The notes under the pieces were generated by a model. That model did not search any database and had not been told where the DNA came from. It worked only from the letters and a program-made list of their open reading frames with translations. A stretch of 64,000 nt of DNA. It comes from Paraflavitalea sp. CAU 1676 (GTDB lineage: Bacteria > Bacteroidota > Bacteroidia > Chitinophagales > Chitinophagaceae). Where the stretch lies: contig NZ_JARHUJ010000001.1 of assembly GCF_029223285.1 (NCBI RefSeq), positions 806,001 through 870,000 on the forward strand. The letters are read 5' to 3'. The position numbers were made by a program, and so were the translations under genes. Numbering within the stretch: the first letter of the stretch is position 1; each line of letters begins with the position of its first letter. Positions 1-8,840 of this stretch are shown here, in pieces.

Positions 1-162
1 GCTGCGCTTTACCATGAACTTTCCTGGACCGGGACTGATAGGGTCCTCGGTCGGGATTTGTTCGTGTTTGATTCGGTGTTAAAGCGCACTTTCCTAAAAG
101 AATACCGAAGAAGGAGCGAAGAAGGACATAATGAAAGGCGAAGAAAAAGGGGCTGGGGGTAG
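1..162 (+). CDS. C-terminal end of an unrecognised protein (cut by window edge)
   Basis: Frame 1 is open from the first base to a TAG at 160-162 and gives 53 residues. The tail is basic: after a stretch ending FVFDSV come KRTFLKEYRRRSEEG and a second Arg/Lys cluster near the stop. The residue mix (LYHELSWTG, RVLGRDLFVFDS) looks like real protein and codon use resembles neighbouring genes, unlike the G-rich reading frames that follow. I do not recognise a family. A basic cytoplasmic tail of a membrane protein is possible, but that is a guess; the body of the gene lies outside the window. Confidence 0.45.
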   Translation, partial: AALYHELSWTGTDRVLGRDLFVFDSVLKRTFLKEYRRRSEEGHNERRRKRGWG

Positions 163-495
163 CAGGGTTGGCGATGGAAAAAGGCCGGGGAGCGAACGGG
201 GGAAGCATGGGGCAGTGTTTGCGGACCGATTTACAGGAGGGAAGGTGTGGTGGGGGGGGCGAGGTTTTTGGAAGACGAAGGGGAGCGGGGCAGGTAGGCC
301 CGGAGAATGGTAAGGAGCGCCAGAGAAGGCGGCGAAAGCCAGGCGTGCGAGCGATGGAGCTCTACAGGGCCAGGCACCGGGATCGTGGGTAATCAGGCAT
401 ATGGCCGGGTACACACAGAAGGGGGGGGCAGGGATGGCCTGCCTTATAATATGATAACTACGAGCTGCCGGAGCCGATTAGGGCCAGCAGGGGCA
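163..495. other. G-rich intergenic stretch, no gene seen
   Basis: This stretch is strongly purine- and G-rich on the plus strand, with long GGGG runs around 241-262 and 420-432. It is open in several frames only because stop codons are rare in such sequence, and the predicted peptides are low-complexity Arg/Gly. I see no promoter, RNA or family match. Confidence 0.5.
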
Positions 496-523
496 TAAAA
501 AAGCGGAACCCGAAGGTTCCGCT
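496..523 (-). terminator. Rho-independent terminator of rplS
   Basis: A perfect 9-bp stem (502-510 with 515-523) closes on a CGAA loop. Read on the minus strand it is followed by a run of six T (plus-strand A-run just before 502). It sits 27 bp after the rplS stop. Confidence 0.9.
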
Positions 524-549
524 CCGTATATCTTGTAACGAGCTGAAGT

Positions 550-918
550 TTAGCCTTGTGCAGCGACAGCCATACGTTTTTCCTTGATACGAGCGCTTTT
601 ACCGCTACGCTTACGTTGGAAGAACAGCTTGGCGCGACGAACACGACCTACCTTGTTCAGTTCAATAGACTCGATGTTGGGAGAGAAGAAGGGGAAAGTC
701 CTTTCAACACCTACTCCGTCAGAAATCTTGCGAACGGTGAAAGTAGCAGTACCACCAGTACCCTGACGCTTGATTACATCACCACGGAAACCCTGGATAC
801 GCTCTTTACCACCTTCAATAATCTTATAGTTTACGGTAATGTTGTCACCCGCTTTAAACTTCGGGAACTCTTTACTACCGGTCAGTTGCTCGTGTACGAA
901 TTGAACTGCTGCGTTCAT
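550..918 (-). CDS. rplS: Large ribosomal subunit protein bL19
   Basis: Protein of the 50S subunit at the 30S/50S interface. The 122-residue sequence has the bL19 layout: the central segment with [10 protein letters not shown] and [15 protein letters not shown], followed by [25 protein letters not shown] with the family's basic tail. I chose the ATG at 918 ([12 protein letters not shown]); the frame can be extended three codons to a TTG at 927, but the ATG matches the usual N-terminus. A TACCTTTG element lies at 941-948 on the minus strand, so the gene may have its own promoter in the 70-bp gap after rny. A strong terminator follows. Confidence 0.97.
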   Translation of the reverse strand: MNAAVQFVHEQLTGSKEFPKFKAGDNITVNYKIIEGGKERIQGFRGDVIKRQGTGGTATFTVRKISDGVGVERTFPFFSPNIESIELNKVGRVRRAKLFFQRKRSGKSARIKEKRMAVAAQG

Positions 919-940
919 GATCTTCAAATTTTAAGGAGGG

Positions 941-948
941 CAAAGGTA
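941..948 (-). promoter_or_regulatory. Candidate -7 promoter element for rplS (TACCTTTG)
   Basis: On the minus strand the sequence TACCTTTG matches the Bacteroidota -7 consensus TAnnTTTG and lies about 22 bp upstream of the rplS ATG. I see no TTG at the -33 distance, so support is partial. Confidence 0.4.
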
Positions 949-988
949 ACTGTTTATTTCAATTTTCGGCTATTTCTACCGAATTTAT

Positions 989-2554
989 TTATCTGGCCAC
1001 GTTTACAGAGCGTTTTTCCCGGATCACGGTTACCTTAATCTGGCCGGGAAATGTCATTTCGGTCTGTATCTTCTGGGCAATCTCGAACGACAGTTTATCG
1101 GAATCTGAATCGGTAACCTTTTCAGCTTCAACAATTACACGCAGTTCGCGACCTGCCTGGATAGCGTAGGCTTTTTCAACTCCATTGTACGACAACGCCA
1201 GGTTCTCGAGGTCCTTGATACGCTGTAAGTATTGTTGCATGATCTCACGACGGGCACCGGGACGGGCGCCGCTGATGGCATCGCAGGCCTGTACGATGGG
1301 GGAGATCACGTATTGCATTTCCATTTCGTCGTGGTGGGCGCCGATGGCGTTCACTACGGCGGGGTTCTCACCATATTTTTCGGCGAGCTTGGCTCCCAGC
1401 AGGGCGTGGCTCAGTTCGGACTCCTCATCGGGCACTTTACCAATGTCGTGGAGCAGGCCGGCGCGTTTTGCCAGTTTGGGGTTGAGGCCCAGTTCGGCTG
1501 CCATGATACCACACAGGTTGGCTACCTCGCGGCTGTGCATCAGCAGGTTTTGACCGTAAGAAGAACGGAAACGCATTTTACCAACGATACGCACCAGTTC
1601 TTTGTGCAGGCCGTGGATGCCGAGCTCGATCACGGTACGTTCACCGATCTCCATGACCTGCTCTTCGATCTGGCGACGGGTCTTTTCCACGATCTCCTCG
1701 ATACGGGCAGGGTGGATACGACCGTCAGTTACGAGACGCTGCAAGCTAAGGCGGGCGATCTCACGACGCAGGGGGTCGAAGGAAGACAGGATGATGGCTT
1801 CGGGGGTATCATCAACGATGAGGTCCACGCCGGTGGCGGCTTCGATGGCCCTGATGTTACGACCCTCACGACCGATGATCTGTCCTTTGATCTCGTCGCT
1901 TTCCAGGTTGAATACGGTGATGGAGTTCTCAATGGCCTGTTCGGCGGCGGTGCGCTGGATAGACTGTATGATGATCTTGCGGGCTTCTTTGTTGGCCTTT
2001 TGCTTGGCGTCGTCGATGATCTCCTGCTGGAGCGCCAGGGCTTGTGTGGTGGCTTCCTGTTTGAGGCTTTCTACCAATTGCTTTTTGGCTTCTTCGGCGG
2101 TGAGACCGGCAATCTTTTCCAGGCGGCGGATGTGCTCTTCCTGGTGTTTTTCCAGTTCCGTACGCTTCAGGTTCACTACTTCTATCTGACGGTTGAGGTT
2201 TTCTTTGATCGCCTCATTTTCCTTTACCTGCTTGTCGAGCTGATCGACCTTCTGGTTGATGGTTTGCTCTTTTTGGCGTACCCTGTTCTCAGACTCTCCC
2301 AGTTTTCGGTTACGTTCTCCGACCTCTTTTTCGTGTTCGCCTTTAAGTTGTAAGAACTTTTCCTTCGCTTCTAATTGTCTTTGTTGTTTAACTGTTTCGG
2401 CCTGAGTTTGTGCATCGGCCAGTAATTTTTTGGCTTGCAATTCGGCTTCGTCTACCTGCCGTTGGGTGTTCTTAGCAAAGATGAATTTGCCGGCGACGAT
2501 TCCCACCACCAGTCCGACTGCTCCGAGTATATAGGCTAAAGCGTTCGCATCCAT
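989..2554 (-). CDS. rny: Ribonuclease Y
   Basis: Membrane-anchored endoribonuclease that starts mRNA turnover. The 521 residues show the full family order: one N-terminal transmembrane helix (about 7-27), a long charged coiled coil (about 30-210), a KH RNA-binding domain with IIGREGRN at 226-233, and an HD-type metal phosphohydrolase domain with H340 and LLHDIGK at 367-373, then AHHDE at 406-410. The length is normal for RNase Y. The ATG at 2554 gives a good membrane anchor. It is transcribed towards rplS, with a 70-bp gap. The gene block pheT / zapA / rny is common in Bacteroidota; here two plus-strand genes lie between zapA and rny. Confidence 0.97.
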   Translation of the reverse strand: MDANALAYILGAVGLVVGIVAGKFIFAKNTQRQVDEAELQAKKLLADAQTQAETVKQQRQLEAKEKFLQLKGEHEKEVGERNRKLGESENRVRQKEQTINQKVDQLDKQVKENEAIKENLNRQIEVVNLKRTELEKHQEEHIRRLEKIAGLTAEEAKKQLVESLKQEATTQALALQQEIIDDAKQKANKEARKIIIQSIQRTAAEQAIENSITVFNLESDEIKGQIIGREGRNIRAIEAATGVDLIVDDTPEAIILSSFDPLRREIARLSLQRLVTDGRIHPARIEEIVEKTRRQIEEQVMEIGERTVIELGIHGLHKELVRIVGKMRFRSSYGQNLLMHSREVANLCGIMAAELGLNPKLAKRAGLLHDIGKVPDEESELSHALLGAKLAEKYGENPAVVNAIGAHHDEMEMQYVISPIVQACDAISGARPGARREIMQQYLQRIKDLENLALSYNGVEKAYAIQAGRELRVIVEAEKVTDSDSDKLSFEIAQKIQTEMTFPGQIKVTVIREKRSVNVAR

Positions 2555-2826
2555 TGTGTTTTATTGATTTTGATTGTTCTGTCATATTATGTATCCTCTC
2601 TATGTATAGCACGTTGGCCATACTGGAGACGTTAATGTGCGAAAGTACGGAAATTACGCAAGCATTGTTTGACCAGCAAACCTATTTGCATAATTTCTGT
2701 TTGCGGGCTTCAGTGCTGCAATGGGTAATAAATGATTTCCACTTATCATTTTGTATGACAGGCGGGAATGAAGGAAGCCTTGTTTTCTTTAATATTGTGG
2801 TGTTCACCATTCAAAACCTTCTTACA

Positions 2827-3969
2827 ATGAGACATCTACTACTGGCAGGCGCCTCCATGGCCCTGTATTCTTTAGTTCAAGCCCAAGCACAACCATTTAC
2901 CCTGAAAGGAAAGGTTCCTCAAGGCGGCGACCCCATCGAATGGGTCTATCTGACCTATTCGGTTGATGGCGACCGTAAAAACGACAGCGCCCAGGTAAAG
3001 GAAGGAGCGTATGGCTTCACCGGCCAGCTCCAGAATGCTACCATGGGAAGCCTTCGGGTAAAGTATGCAGCGGGTTCAGAGTCTGCTAAAAGAAGGCCGA
3101 TGCAACGCGACTACGCCACCGTTTTCCTGCAAGGCGGCGATTTGACCGTCAACAGTGTTGACTCATTCAGCAATGTGAAGGTTACCGGATCGAAAGCCCA
3201 TGACGAGTATGCCAAACTGAGTGATCAGACCAAACCTTTCAGAGACCGTCAAAAGGATCTGTACAATGCTTATTCCGAAGCCAACAAAGCTGGCAAGAAG
3301 GATGAAGCTGCCAAACTGGATGCTCAGATCGACGCATTGTACGAAGAAATGAACGAGAAGGTGTATGGTGCCTATGTAAAGTCTAATCCCAAATCGCCGG
3401 TGGCTTTATTTGCCTTTGGGCAATTTGCGGGTTATGACATCAAACCTGAGAAAGTAGAACCGGTTTTTGCCCAACTGCCCAAATCGGTGCAGGAATCAAA
3501 AGCTGGTAAAGACTGGAAAGACCGGATCGACATTGCCAAGAAAACTGGCATCGGTCGTTTCGCGATGGAGTTCACCCAGAATGATACCCTGGGCAAACCT
3601 GTACAGCTTTCTTCTTTCAAGGGTAAGTATTTACTGGTCGATTTCTGGGCGAGCTGGTGTGGTCCCTGCCGTGCAGAGAATCCCAATGTTGTGGCCGCTT
3701 TTAACAAGTACCGCGAAAAGGGTTTCCATGTGCTCGGTATTTCCCTCGATCAGCCCAATGCCAAGGAAAAATGGATCAAAGCCATCCACGACGACAAGCT
3801 GACCTGGACGCATGTGTCCGATCTGCAGTTCTGGAAAAATGCCGTGGCCGTTCAATACGGTATCCAGGCCATTCCCCAGAACCTGCTGCTGGATCCCCAG
3901 GGTAAGATCATCGGTAAGAACCTGCGGGGTGAAGACCTGCAGAAGAAACTGGCCGAACTGTTCAATTAG
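2827..3969 (+). CDS. TlpA-like thioredoxin-fold protein with DUF4369-like N-terminus
   Basis: Exported thiol-disulphide oxidoreductase of the TlpA/ResA type. The first 20 residues form a signal peptide (MRHLLLAGASMALYSLVQAQ). Residues about 22-120 resemble the DUF4369 beta domain commonly found before such thioredoxins in Bacteroidota, then comes a charged helical linker (about 125-185), then a thioredoxin domain with the active site WASWCGPC (C278, C281). Cis-Pro region QAIPQN is present near the C-terminus. I chose the ATG at 2827 because it begins the signal peptide; the frame is open further upstream to 2554 but that part lacks protein-like composition. Stand-alone gene with a terminator after it. 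Substrate unknown. Confidence 0.9.
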   Translation: MRHLLLAGASMALYSLVQAQAQPFTLKGKVPQGGDPIEWVYLTYSVDGDRKNDSAQVKEGAYGFTGQLQNATMGSLRVKYAAGSESAKRRPMQRDYATVFLQGGDLTVNSVDSFSNVKVTGSKAHDEYAKLSDQTKPFRDRQKDLYNAYSEANKAGKKDEAAKLDAQIDALYEEMNEKVYGAYVKSNPKSPVALFAFGQFAGYDIKPEKVEPVFAQLPKSVQESKAGKDWKDRIDIAKKTGIGRFAMEFTQNDTLGKPVQLSSFKGKYLLVDFWASWCGPCRAENPNVVAAFNKYREKGFHVLGISLDQPNAKEKWIKAIHDDKLTWTHVSDLQFWKNAVAVQYGIQAIPQNLLLDPQGKIIGKNLRGEDLQKKLAELFN

Positions 3970-3978
3970 TGACAGCCT

Positions 3979-4049
3979 GTATGCCCTTGGGCATACTTAA
4001 TAATAAGGGTGGGCGCTCCGCTCCTTGACGGAAGGCCCACCCTTTTTTT
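3979..4049 (+). terminator. Terminator after the TlpA-like gene
   Basis: Two hairpins follow the stop. A short one (3979-3996) is built on GTATGCCC / GGGCATAC. The second pairs AAGGGTGGGC (4005-4014) with GCCCACCCTT (4035-4044) and runs into seven T, the form of a rho-independent terminator. Confidence 0.88.
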
Positions 4050-4140
4050 GTGTGTATGGACAACGCATTTCGATTTATTCTCCGTCTCTTTGTAATATCA
4101 TCTATTCAATCTCTACAAATTCTCAACAATCATTGTAAAT

Positions 4141-4995
4141 ATGAAGAAGTTTTTATTTATCCCTTTGTCCCTGTCTGTGTTGGTGGTGAGCGCCCAGTCG
4201 CTGAACCGGAAAGCTGTTTTTACCAAGGGTCAGCAACTCGAGCGGGTAGCTGCCATCAAGATGATCATTGGTATGGATATGATGGGGCAGTCGATCGAGA
4301 TCAATAACACCAATACGGTGACTACGCTCGTAGAGGTGAAGAATGCTTCGGCGAAGGATTTTGCGTTGGCCAGCACGGTAAAGCGGGTGGTGACCAGCAT
4401 GGCCGGTATGGGCCAGGAAATGAGCTACGATACAGACAAGAAGGATGCTTCGGCTCCCAGCGAACTGACCAAGAAGGCCGACGAGCTGGTGGGTAAGACC
4501 AATAACCTGGTGGTTGATGGAAAGGGTGTGATCATCAGCAGCGACGACTCGACCACCAAGGATTCCGACAAGGCTGCTTTTATGGGCATGTCCGGTGGCC
4601 TGGTGAATATGGGTAATAAGGCTGGCGCCCTGTATGACCTGGTGGCCAACCTGCCCGCGAAAGCTGTTAAAGTGGGCGACACCTGGGTTGATTCGGTGGT
4701 GACCAAAGAAGGCAAGACTGTTTCGAACTATAAAGTATTAGAGATAAAAGGTGATGAAGCACTGGTGGGTGTAGACGGCACGGTGGCGCAAAGCGGCCAG
4801 GTGGAAAACCAGGGCATGACGATCGACCTGAACATGGCGGGCACTGCCAAGGGCTCTTATACCCTGGAAGTGGCTTCGGGTGTTATCAGGAAGCGTTTGA
4901 TGGAAATGAATGCTACCGGTACCATGGAAGTGGCTGGCCAATCGATCCCTTTCACCATGAAATTGAACATGGACGAGGGGGTGACCAGGAAATAA
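4141..4995 (+). CDS. DUF6263-like secreted protein
   Basis: 284 residues starting with a clear signal peptide (MKKFLFIPLSLSVLVVSAQS). The remainder is beta-rich and Thr/Val/Gly-rich with the KVGDTWVDS motif near residue 180 and repeated strands, the pattern of the DUF6263 family of exported Bacteroidota proteins. No catalytic motif is visible and the function is unknown. The ATG at 4141 is the only one that gives the signal peptide. The stop at 4995 lies 2 bp from the stop of zapA on the other strand, so the two genes are convergent with no room for a separate terminator. Confidence 0.75.
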   Translation: MKKFLFIPLSLSVLVVSAQSLNRKAVFTKGQQLERVAAIKMIIGMDMMGQSIEINNTNTVTTLVEVKNASAKDFALASTVKRVVTSMAGMGQEMSYDTDKKDASAPSELTKKADELVGKTNNLVVDGKGVIISSDDSTTKDSDKAAFMGMSGGLVNMGNKAGALYDLVANLPAKAVKVGDTWVDSVVTKEGKTVSNYKVLEIKGDEALVGVDGTVAQSGQVENQGMTIDLNMAGTAKGSYTLEVASGVIRKRLMEMNATGTMEVAGQSIPFTMKLNMDEGVTRK

Positions 4996-4997
4996 TT

Positions 4998-5288
4998 TTA
5001 TCCCTGCAGCATACGGTCGAGGAGTTTTTCCATGGACTGTAGCTGTTTATCTGCTTCACTCGCCAACAGCGGCTGGTCTCCGGCCGCTTTTTGTTGGGTG
5101 GCATACCAGAGTACGACCATGGCTACATAGTCCTGCATGTCCTTTCCGGCAAACTGGGTTTTGAACTCAATGATCTTGTCATTGATGAGTTTTATGGTCT
5201 TGCGAACCACTTCTTCGTCGGTCGGAGCGATGCGAATCCGGTAGGTTCGGTCGCCAATAACCACATTTATGGGAATTAATTCTTCCAT
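4998..5288 (-). CDS. zapA: Cell division protein ZapA-like
   Basis: Small FtsZ-ring-associated protein that promotes FtsZ bundling as a coiled-coil tetramer. The 96 residues start MEELIPINVVIGDRTYRIRI, the typical ZapA head, then TDEEVVRKTIKLINDKI and a C-terminal helix rich in Leu, Gln and Glu. A GTG start at 5327 would add 13 residues, but the ATG at 5288 fits the family's N-terminus and length. It is co-oriented with pheT and the coiled-coil gene upstream and rny downstream, the usual Bacteroidota neighbourhood, though here separated by plus-strand genes on both sides. Confidence 0.9.
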   Translation of the reverse strand: MEELIPINVVIGDRTYRIRIAPTDEEVVRKTIKLINDKIIEFKTQFAGKDMQDYVAMVVLWYATQQKAAGDQPLLASEADKQLQSMEKLLDRMLQG

Positions 5289-5441
5289 TGCTTGCAAATT
5301 TGGAAAGAGATTTCTATATTTATCCACACAGAATTAACAACTGGATATCTGATACACTTTGGACTCTAATGGATCGTTTTGGATGTTTAAGGATTAGGAA
5401 GACCCGTATTCTATGATTACATCACCAAAACCACGCGAACT

Positions 5442-5696
5442 ATGTTTGCAAAAGTAAAGTCATCCATCTTCATTGATGTCCTGACACTCGAATTAGTAGC
5501 CCCTATCCGTTCCAGTCTTAAAGCTATCTTACGCGACGAAAAAGGCGAAGAATGCCAGCGTATGGAGGCCAGTGTTCCAAAAGGTGACAACACCGTTACC
5601 TGGAAGGGCCTCAATGATCTGCCATACGGCATCTACACTTTAGAACTTTCCCAGGGCGAAGACGAAATGAAAATGCGTTTAGTTAAACGTGTGTAA
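5442..5696 (+). CDS. Small beta-sandwich-like protein, unknown function
   Basis: 84 residues with no signal peptide: MFAKVKSSIFIDVLTLELV, then alternating strands with GDNTVTWKGLNDLPYGIYT and a final MKMRLVKRV. The pattern (interior NTVTWKGLNDLPYGIYTLEL followed by a short basic end) resembles the beta-sandwich of T9SS sorting domains, where a GVYxL motif precedes a terminal KxVK, but there is no passenger protein and no export signal. Composition is coding-like. The ATG at 5442 overlaps a TATGTTTG that itself looks like a -7 element, so the start may differ. It sits between zapA and the coiled-coil gene on the opposite strand. Function not recognised. Confidence 0.6.
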   Translation: MFAKVKSSIFIDVLTLELVAPIRSSLKAILRDEKGEECQRMEASVPKGDNTVTWKGLNDLPYGIYTLELSQGEDEMKMRLVKRV

Positions 5697-5702
5697 TTCA
5701 AT

Positions 5703-5990
5703 TTATTGGCTCAGCATGGCAATACACCGGTCTATTTCCCGGATGTACTGATGCAGGCGTTTGTCCAAATCTTTCTTGTCGGCCTCGTTCAGTTGGCCGG
5801 TAGCTGTTTTCAGTGCTGCGATCTTATTCTCCAGCTCATCGATCTTTTTAGCCTGCGTTACATCCCTGGCTTTTAACTCCTTTACCTCTTTTGTTAGCCG
5901 GTCATTGTCTTTTTGCAGCACCTGGTATTGGTGCAGCACCTGCTGCAACTTGTCGTGGATGCGTTTCCAAGGTTGCTGATTGTCTGACAT
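5703..5990 (-). CDS. Small coiled-coil protein between pheT and zapA
   Basis: 95 residues, nearly all helical and charged, with heptad-like Leu/Val spacing from about residue 12 to 68 (QQVLHQYQVLQKDNDRLTKE, then KKIDELENKIAALKTATG) and a C-terminal DKRLHQYIREIDRCIAMLS. No membrane segment or signal. It lies between pheT and zapA on the same strand, and a short coiled-coil protein in this place is common in Bacteroidota. The position beside zapA suggests a division-linked role (a ZapB-like partner is one possibility), but the sequence alone does not show that. Confidence 0.75.
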   Translation of the reverse strand: MSDNQQPWKRIHDKLQQVLHQYQVLQKDNDRLTKEVKELKARDVTQAKKIDELENKIAALKTATGQLNEADKKDLDKRLHQYIREIDRCIAMLSQ

Positions 5991-6064
5991 GCCTGTAGGT
6001 TTTAATTATAGCAGCCGGTTCCGGATGCTACTGCCAGCCATCTACCACTTGCGGTTCCTTGATG

Positions 6065-6118
6065 GCCTGGTCAGAAAGGCCGGCGGCCCGGGGCTTGCCG
6101 ATCCGTTTCTGACCAGGC
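6065..6118. repeat. 13-bp inverted repeat downstream of pheT
   Basis: GCCTGGTCAGAAA (6065-6077) pairs exactly with TTTCTGACCAGGC (6106-6118), with a 28-nt GC-rich spacer. It lies 8 bp after the pheT stop. There is no T-run, so it may be a 3'-end stabilising stem, an attenuator or a factor-dependent terminator. Confidence 0.6.
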
Positions 6119-6125
6119 GTTCCCT

Positions 6126-8558
6126 TTATTTTCTGATCTCTGCCTGGAGGTCTTTTTCCAGGGCGGTCATGATCTTATTCATCATACCATCGATTTCCTT
6201 GTCGGTGAGTGTCTTTTCTTCATCGAGGAAGGTAAAGCTGACGGCGAGTGATTTCTTATCGGCGCCCAGTTTTTCGCTTTCAAAGATATCGAACAGCTGT
6301 ACGGTCTGGAGTTTTTCGATGCGTACCTTTTTAACGGTCGACTCTACTTCTGTGTAGGGAAGTGCCTTTGGTACGATCATGGCCAGATCGCGGTGTACAG
6401 GTAGCTGCCTGGGCAGTTCGGTTACTTTGAGTACTCCTTTGGCGACTTTCTTCAGTAACAGTTCCCAGTCGATATCGGCGAAAAATACAGGCTGTTTAAT
6501 GTCAAAGCGCTTGAGTTCATGGGGGGCTACGGTGCCTAAGGTGGCGATGACTTCGTTGTTGATCTTTACTTCCAGGCTGTCGGCCAGCTTTTGTGCGGTA
6601 GTGGCGGCCTGCCAGCTTGTTGCAGTAATTCCGGTAAGCTGCAATATCCTTGCCACGATTCCTTTAAGATAATACAGATCAACTCCATACCCTTTGCCTT
6701 TCCAGGAGTCTTCTTTTACCTGTCCGGTGATATACAGGCAAACGTGCTCTTGCTCATTGTAATGGCCGGGACCGGAGGTATGATACGTTTTACCGAATTC
6801 GAAGAACTGGAGGTTTAGGTTTTTCCGGTTTAGGTTGTGTGCTACCGCTTCGAGGCCTGTTTCGAGCATCGAAGGGCGCATGATATTGTGTTCTGCGCTG
6901 AGGTTGTTGAGCAGCTTTACAGCGGTACCCAGTTCGGCCTCGTCGAAATAAGCAGCATTGGTGATCGAGTTGGTGAAGATCTCGTTGAAGCCGAGCCCCA
7001 CCAGGTAGTTGGCTGCTTTTTCGCGATAGGTATATTTATAGCTGTCGGTTTCGATCGAGGGCGAGATCATGATAGAGGTGGGGATCTCGACATTATCGAG
7101 GCCATCGATGCGCATGATCTCTTCCACTACGTCGGCCGGCAGGGTGATGTCGGGTTTGCTGTAGGGTGCGTTGACCCAGATATTGTCCATCCCTTCTTTG
7201 ATCACTTCGAACCCGAGGGTCGTGAGGATCTTCTTTACGGTATCGGGATGGTAGTTTTTGCCGCTGAGCTTGCGGAGGTAGTGGTATTTCAGCACGACGG
7301 ATGACCTTTCTCTTGGATCGGGGTATACGTCGATGATGTCGGAGGCGATCTCTCCGCCGGCCAGTTCCTTGATCATCATGGCGGCGCGTTTCAATACGTT
7401 GACGGTGTTGCTGATGTCGACGTTCTTTTCGAAACGGGTGGCCGCATCGGTGCGGAGGCCGTGACGGAAGGATGTTTTGCGGATCTCGATGGGGTTGAAC
7501 CAGGCGCTTTCGAGGAAGATATTGGTGGTATCTGCCTTTACGCCGCTGTGAAGGCCGCCGAATACGCCGGCGATACACATAGGTTCACTCTCGCCATTGC
7601 AGATCATCAGGTCTTCTGCACTAAGCTTCCGGGTCTTTTCATCGAGCGACACGAAGGGGCTGCCTTCGGGCAGGTTCTTTACCAGTACCTTTTTTCCCTT
7701 GATGGCTTCGGCATTGAAGGCATGCAGGGGCTGGCCGGTTTCGTGCAGGATGAAGTTGGTAATGTCGACAATATTATTGATGGGGCGCAGGCCGATGGAA
7801 CGGAGCCTGTCCTGCAGCCACTGGGGGCTTTCCTTTACCTGTACGTTGTTGATGCTGACGCCGCTGTAGCGCTGGCAGGCGTTGGCATTTTCGATCTCCA
7901 CGGCAATGGGGGCCGATGTATTGTCGGTTTTGAAATTATTGGCGAAGGGAGTCTTTACCCGATAATCCTTTTTATCGTGGTGCACGAGGTAGGCGGTTAC
8001 GTCGCGGGCTACGCCGAGATGGCTCATAGCATCCATGCGGTTGGGCGTAAGTCCGATCTCGAATACCCAATCGTTATAGGGTTTGAAATAGGTGGCGGCG
8101 GGAGTACCCACTTTTACTTCGGCAGGTAGTACGAGGATGCCGGCGTGGTTGTCGCTGAGTCCGATCTCGTCTTCGGCGCAGATCATGCCATAGCTCTCAA
8201 CGCCGCGGATCTTGGCCACTTTCATGGTGAGTGGATCGCCTGTTTTGGGATAGATGGTGGCGCCTACAGGAGCTACGATCACTTTTTGACCGGCTGCCAC
8301 GTTGGGGGCACCACATACGATCTGCAAGGGTTCGCCACTGCCGATGTTTACGGTAGTGAGCGATAATTTATCGGCATTGGGATGCTTTTCACGGGTCAAT
8401 ACTTCTCCGATGACCAGGCCCTGCAATCCACCTTTAAGACTTTCATATTTTTCAAGGCTTTCTACTTCGAGGCCAACGGCTGTTAAAATCCTGCTCAAGC
8501 GCTCCGGTTCGATGGTTACCGGTAAATATTCATGTAACCAGTTATACGAGATCGTCAT
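6126..8558 (-). CDS. pheT: Phenylalanine--tRNA ligase beta subunit
   Basis: Beta subunit of the alpha2-beta2 PheRS that charges tRNA-Phe and edits Tyr-tRNA-Phe. The 810 residues match the bacterial PheT layout: N-terminal MTISYNWLHEYLPV, EMAP-like tRNA-binding OB fold (about 40-150, with HPNADKLS and VCGAPNV), B3/B4 editing domain (about 215-400, with PINNIVDITNF), B5 domain (about 405-480), catalytic-like core and the C-terminal anticodon-binding FDX-ACB domain (about 715-808, with RDLAMIVP). pheS is not in the window. The ATG at 8558 matches the family start exactly. It heads the minus-strand run towards zapA. Confidence 0.98.
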   Translation of the reverse strand: MTISYNWLHEYLPVTIEPERLSRILTAVGLEVESLEKYESLKGGLQGLVIGEVLTREKHPNADKLSLTTVNIGSGEPLQIVCGAPNVAAGQKVIVAPVGATIYPKTGDPLTMKVAKIRGVESYGMICAEDEIGLSDNHAGILVLPAEVKVGTPAATYFKPYNDWVFEIGLTPNRMDAMSHLGVARDVTAYLVHHDKKDYRVKTPFANNFKTDNTSAPIAVEIENANACQRYSGVSINNVQVKESPQWLQDRLRSIGLRPINNIVDITNFILHETGQPLHAFNAEAIKGKKVLVKNLPEGSPFVSLDEKTRKLSAEDLMICNGESEPMCIAGVFGGLHSGVKADTTNIFLESAWFNPIEIRKTSFRHGLRTDAATRFEKNVDISNTVNVLKRAAMMIKELAGGEIASDIIDVYPDPRERSSVVLKYHYLRKLSGKNYHPDTVKKILTTLGFEVIKEGMDNIWVNAPYSKPDITLPADVVEEIMRIDGLDNVEIPTSIMISPSIETDSYKYTYREKAANYLVGLGFNEIFTNSITNAAYFDEAELGTAVKLLNNLSAEHNIMRPSMLETGLEAVAHNLNRKNLNLQFFEFGKTYHTSGPGHYNEQEHVCLYITGQVKEDSWKGKGYGVDLYYLKGIVARILQLTGITATSWQAATTAQKLADSLEVKINNEVIATLGTVAPHELKRFDIKQPVFFADIDWELLLKKVAKGVLKVTELPRQLPVHRDLAMIVPKALPYTEVESTVKKVRIEKLQTVQLFDIFESEKLGADKKSLAVSFTFLDEEKTLTDKEIDGMMNKIMTALEKDLQAEIRK

Positions 8559-8785
8559 TACTTAGTTTGATCTTTTGATGTTGATATTTCTTGCCTGCGC
8601 CACTTCTTTCACCGCTATCAGCTTTTGCCATTTGCCGGCGATTTTTGGGCGAGGGGCAAAGATAAGGATTAGCAGGCAAGGCGGGGCATGGATGTAGGTT
8701 CATGCCGTGGCGCCTGCTGGCAGCTTATGAGCGCGGTTTTGCATCAGCCTGGTATGGCTTATTGCGGCCCTGGGCCTATTGCGGG

Positions 8786-8811
8786 GGGTAAGGTTTGGGC
8801 GAACCTTACCC
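8786..8811. repeat. 10-bp hairpin after the three-gene cassette
   Basis: GGGTAAGGTT (8786-8795) pairs with AACCTTACCC (8802-8811) around a 6-nt loop. It lies about 30 bp after the stop of the 109-residue gene on the minus strand and may end that transcript, but there is no T-run. Confidence 0.5.
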
Positions 8812-8840
8812 GGAAATGGCCACTGAGTTGGAGCGCCGGA

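Noticed and set aside
1-88. 9-bp inverted repeat (TGCGCTTTA at 3-11, TAAAGCGCA at 80-88) as a possible structured RNA
   Set aside because: It lies inside an open coding frame running to 162, the spacer is long and no RNA family is recognised.
131-498. Several short plus-strand frames in the left intergenic stretch
   Set aside because: Gly/Arg-rich low-complexity peptides caused by G-rich sequence; they overlap each other and have no support.
1232-2353. Long plus-strand open frame (373 codons) inside rny
   Set aside because: It lies antisense to a complete RNase Y with all domains and its peptide has no family features; it is a codon-usage shadow.
2554-2826. Upstream extension of the TlpA-like gene to 2554
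   Set aside because: The added 91 residues precede a clear signal peptide and lack protein-like composition; the region is more likely promoter and leader.
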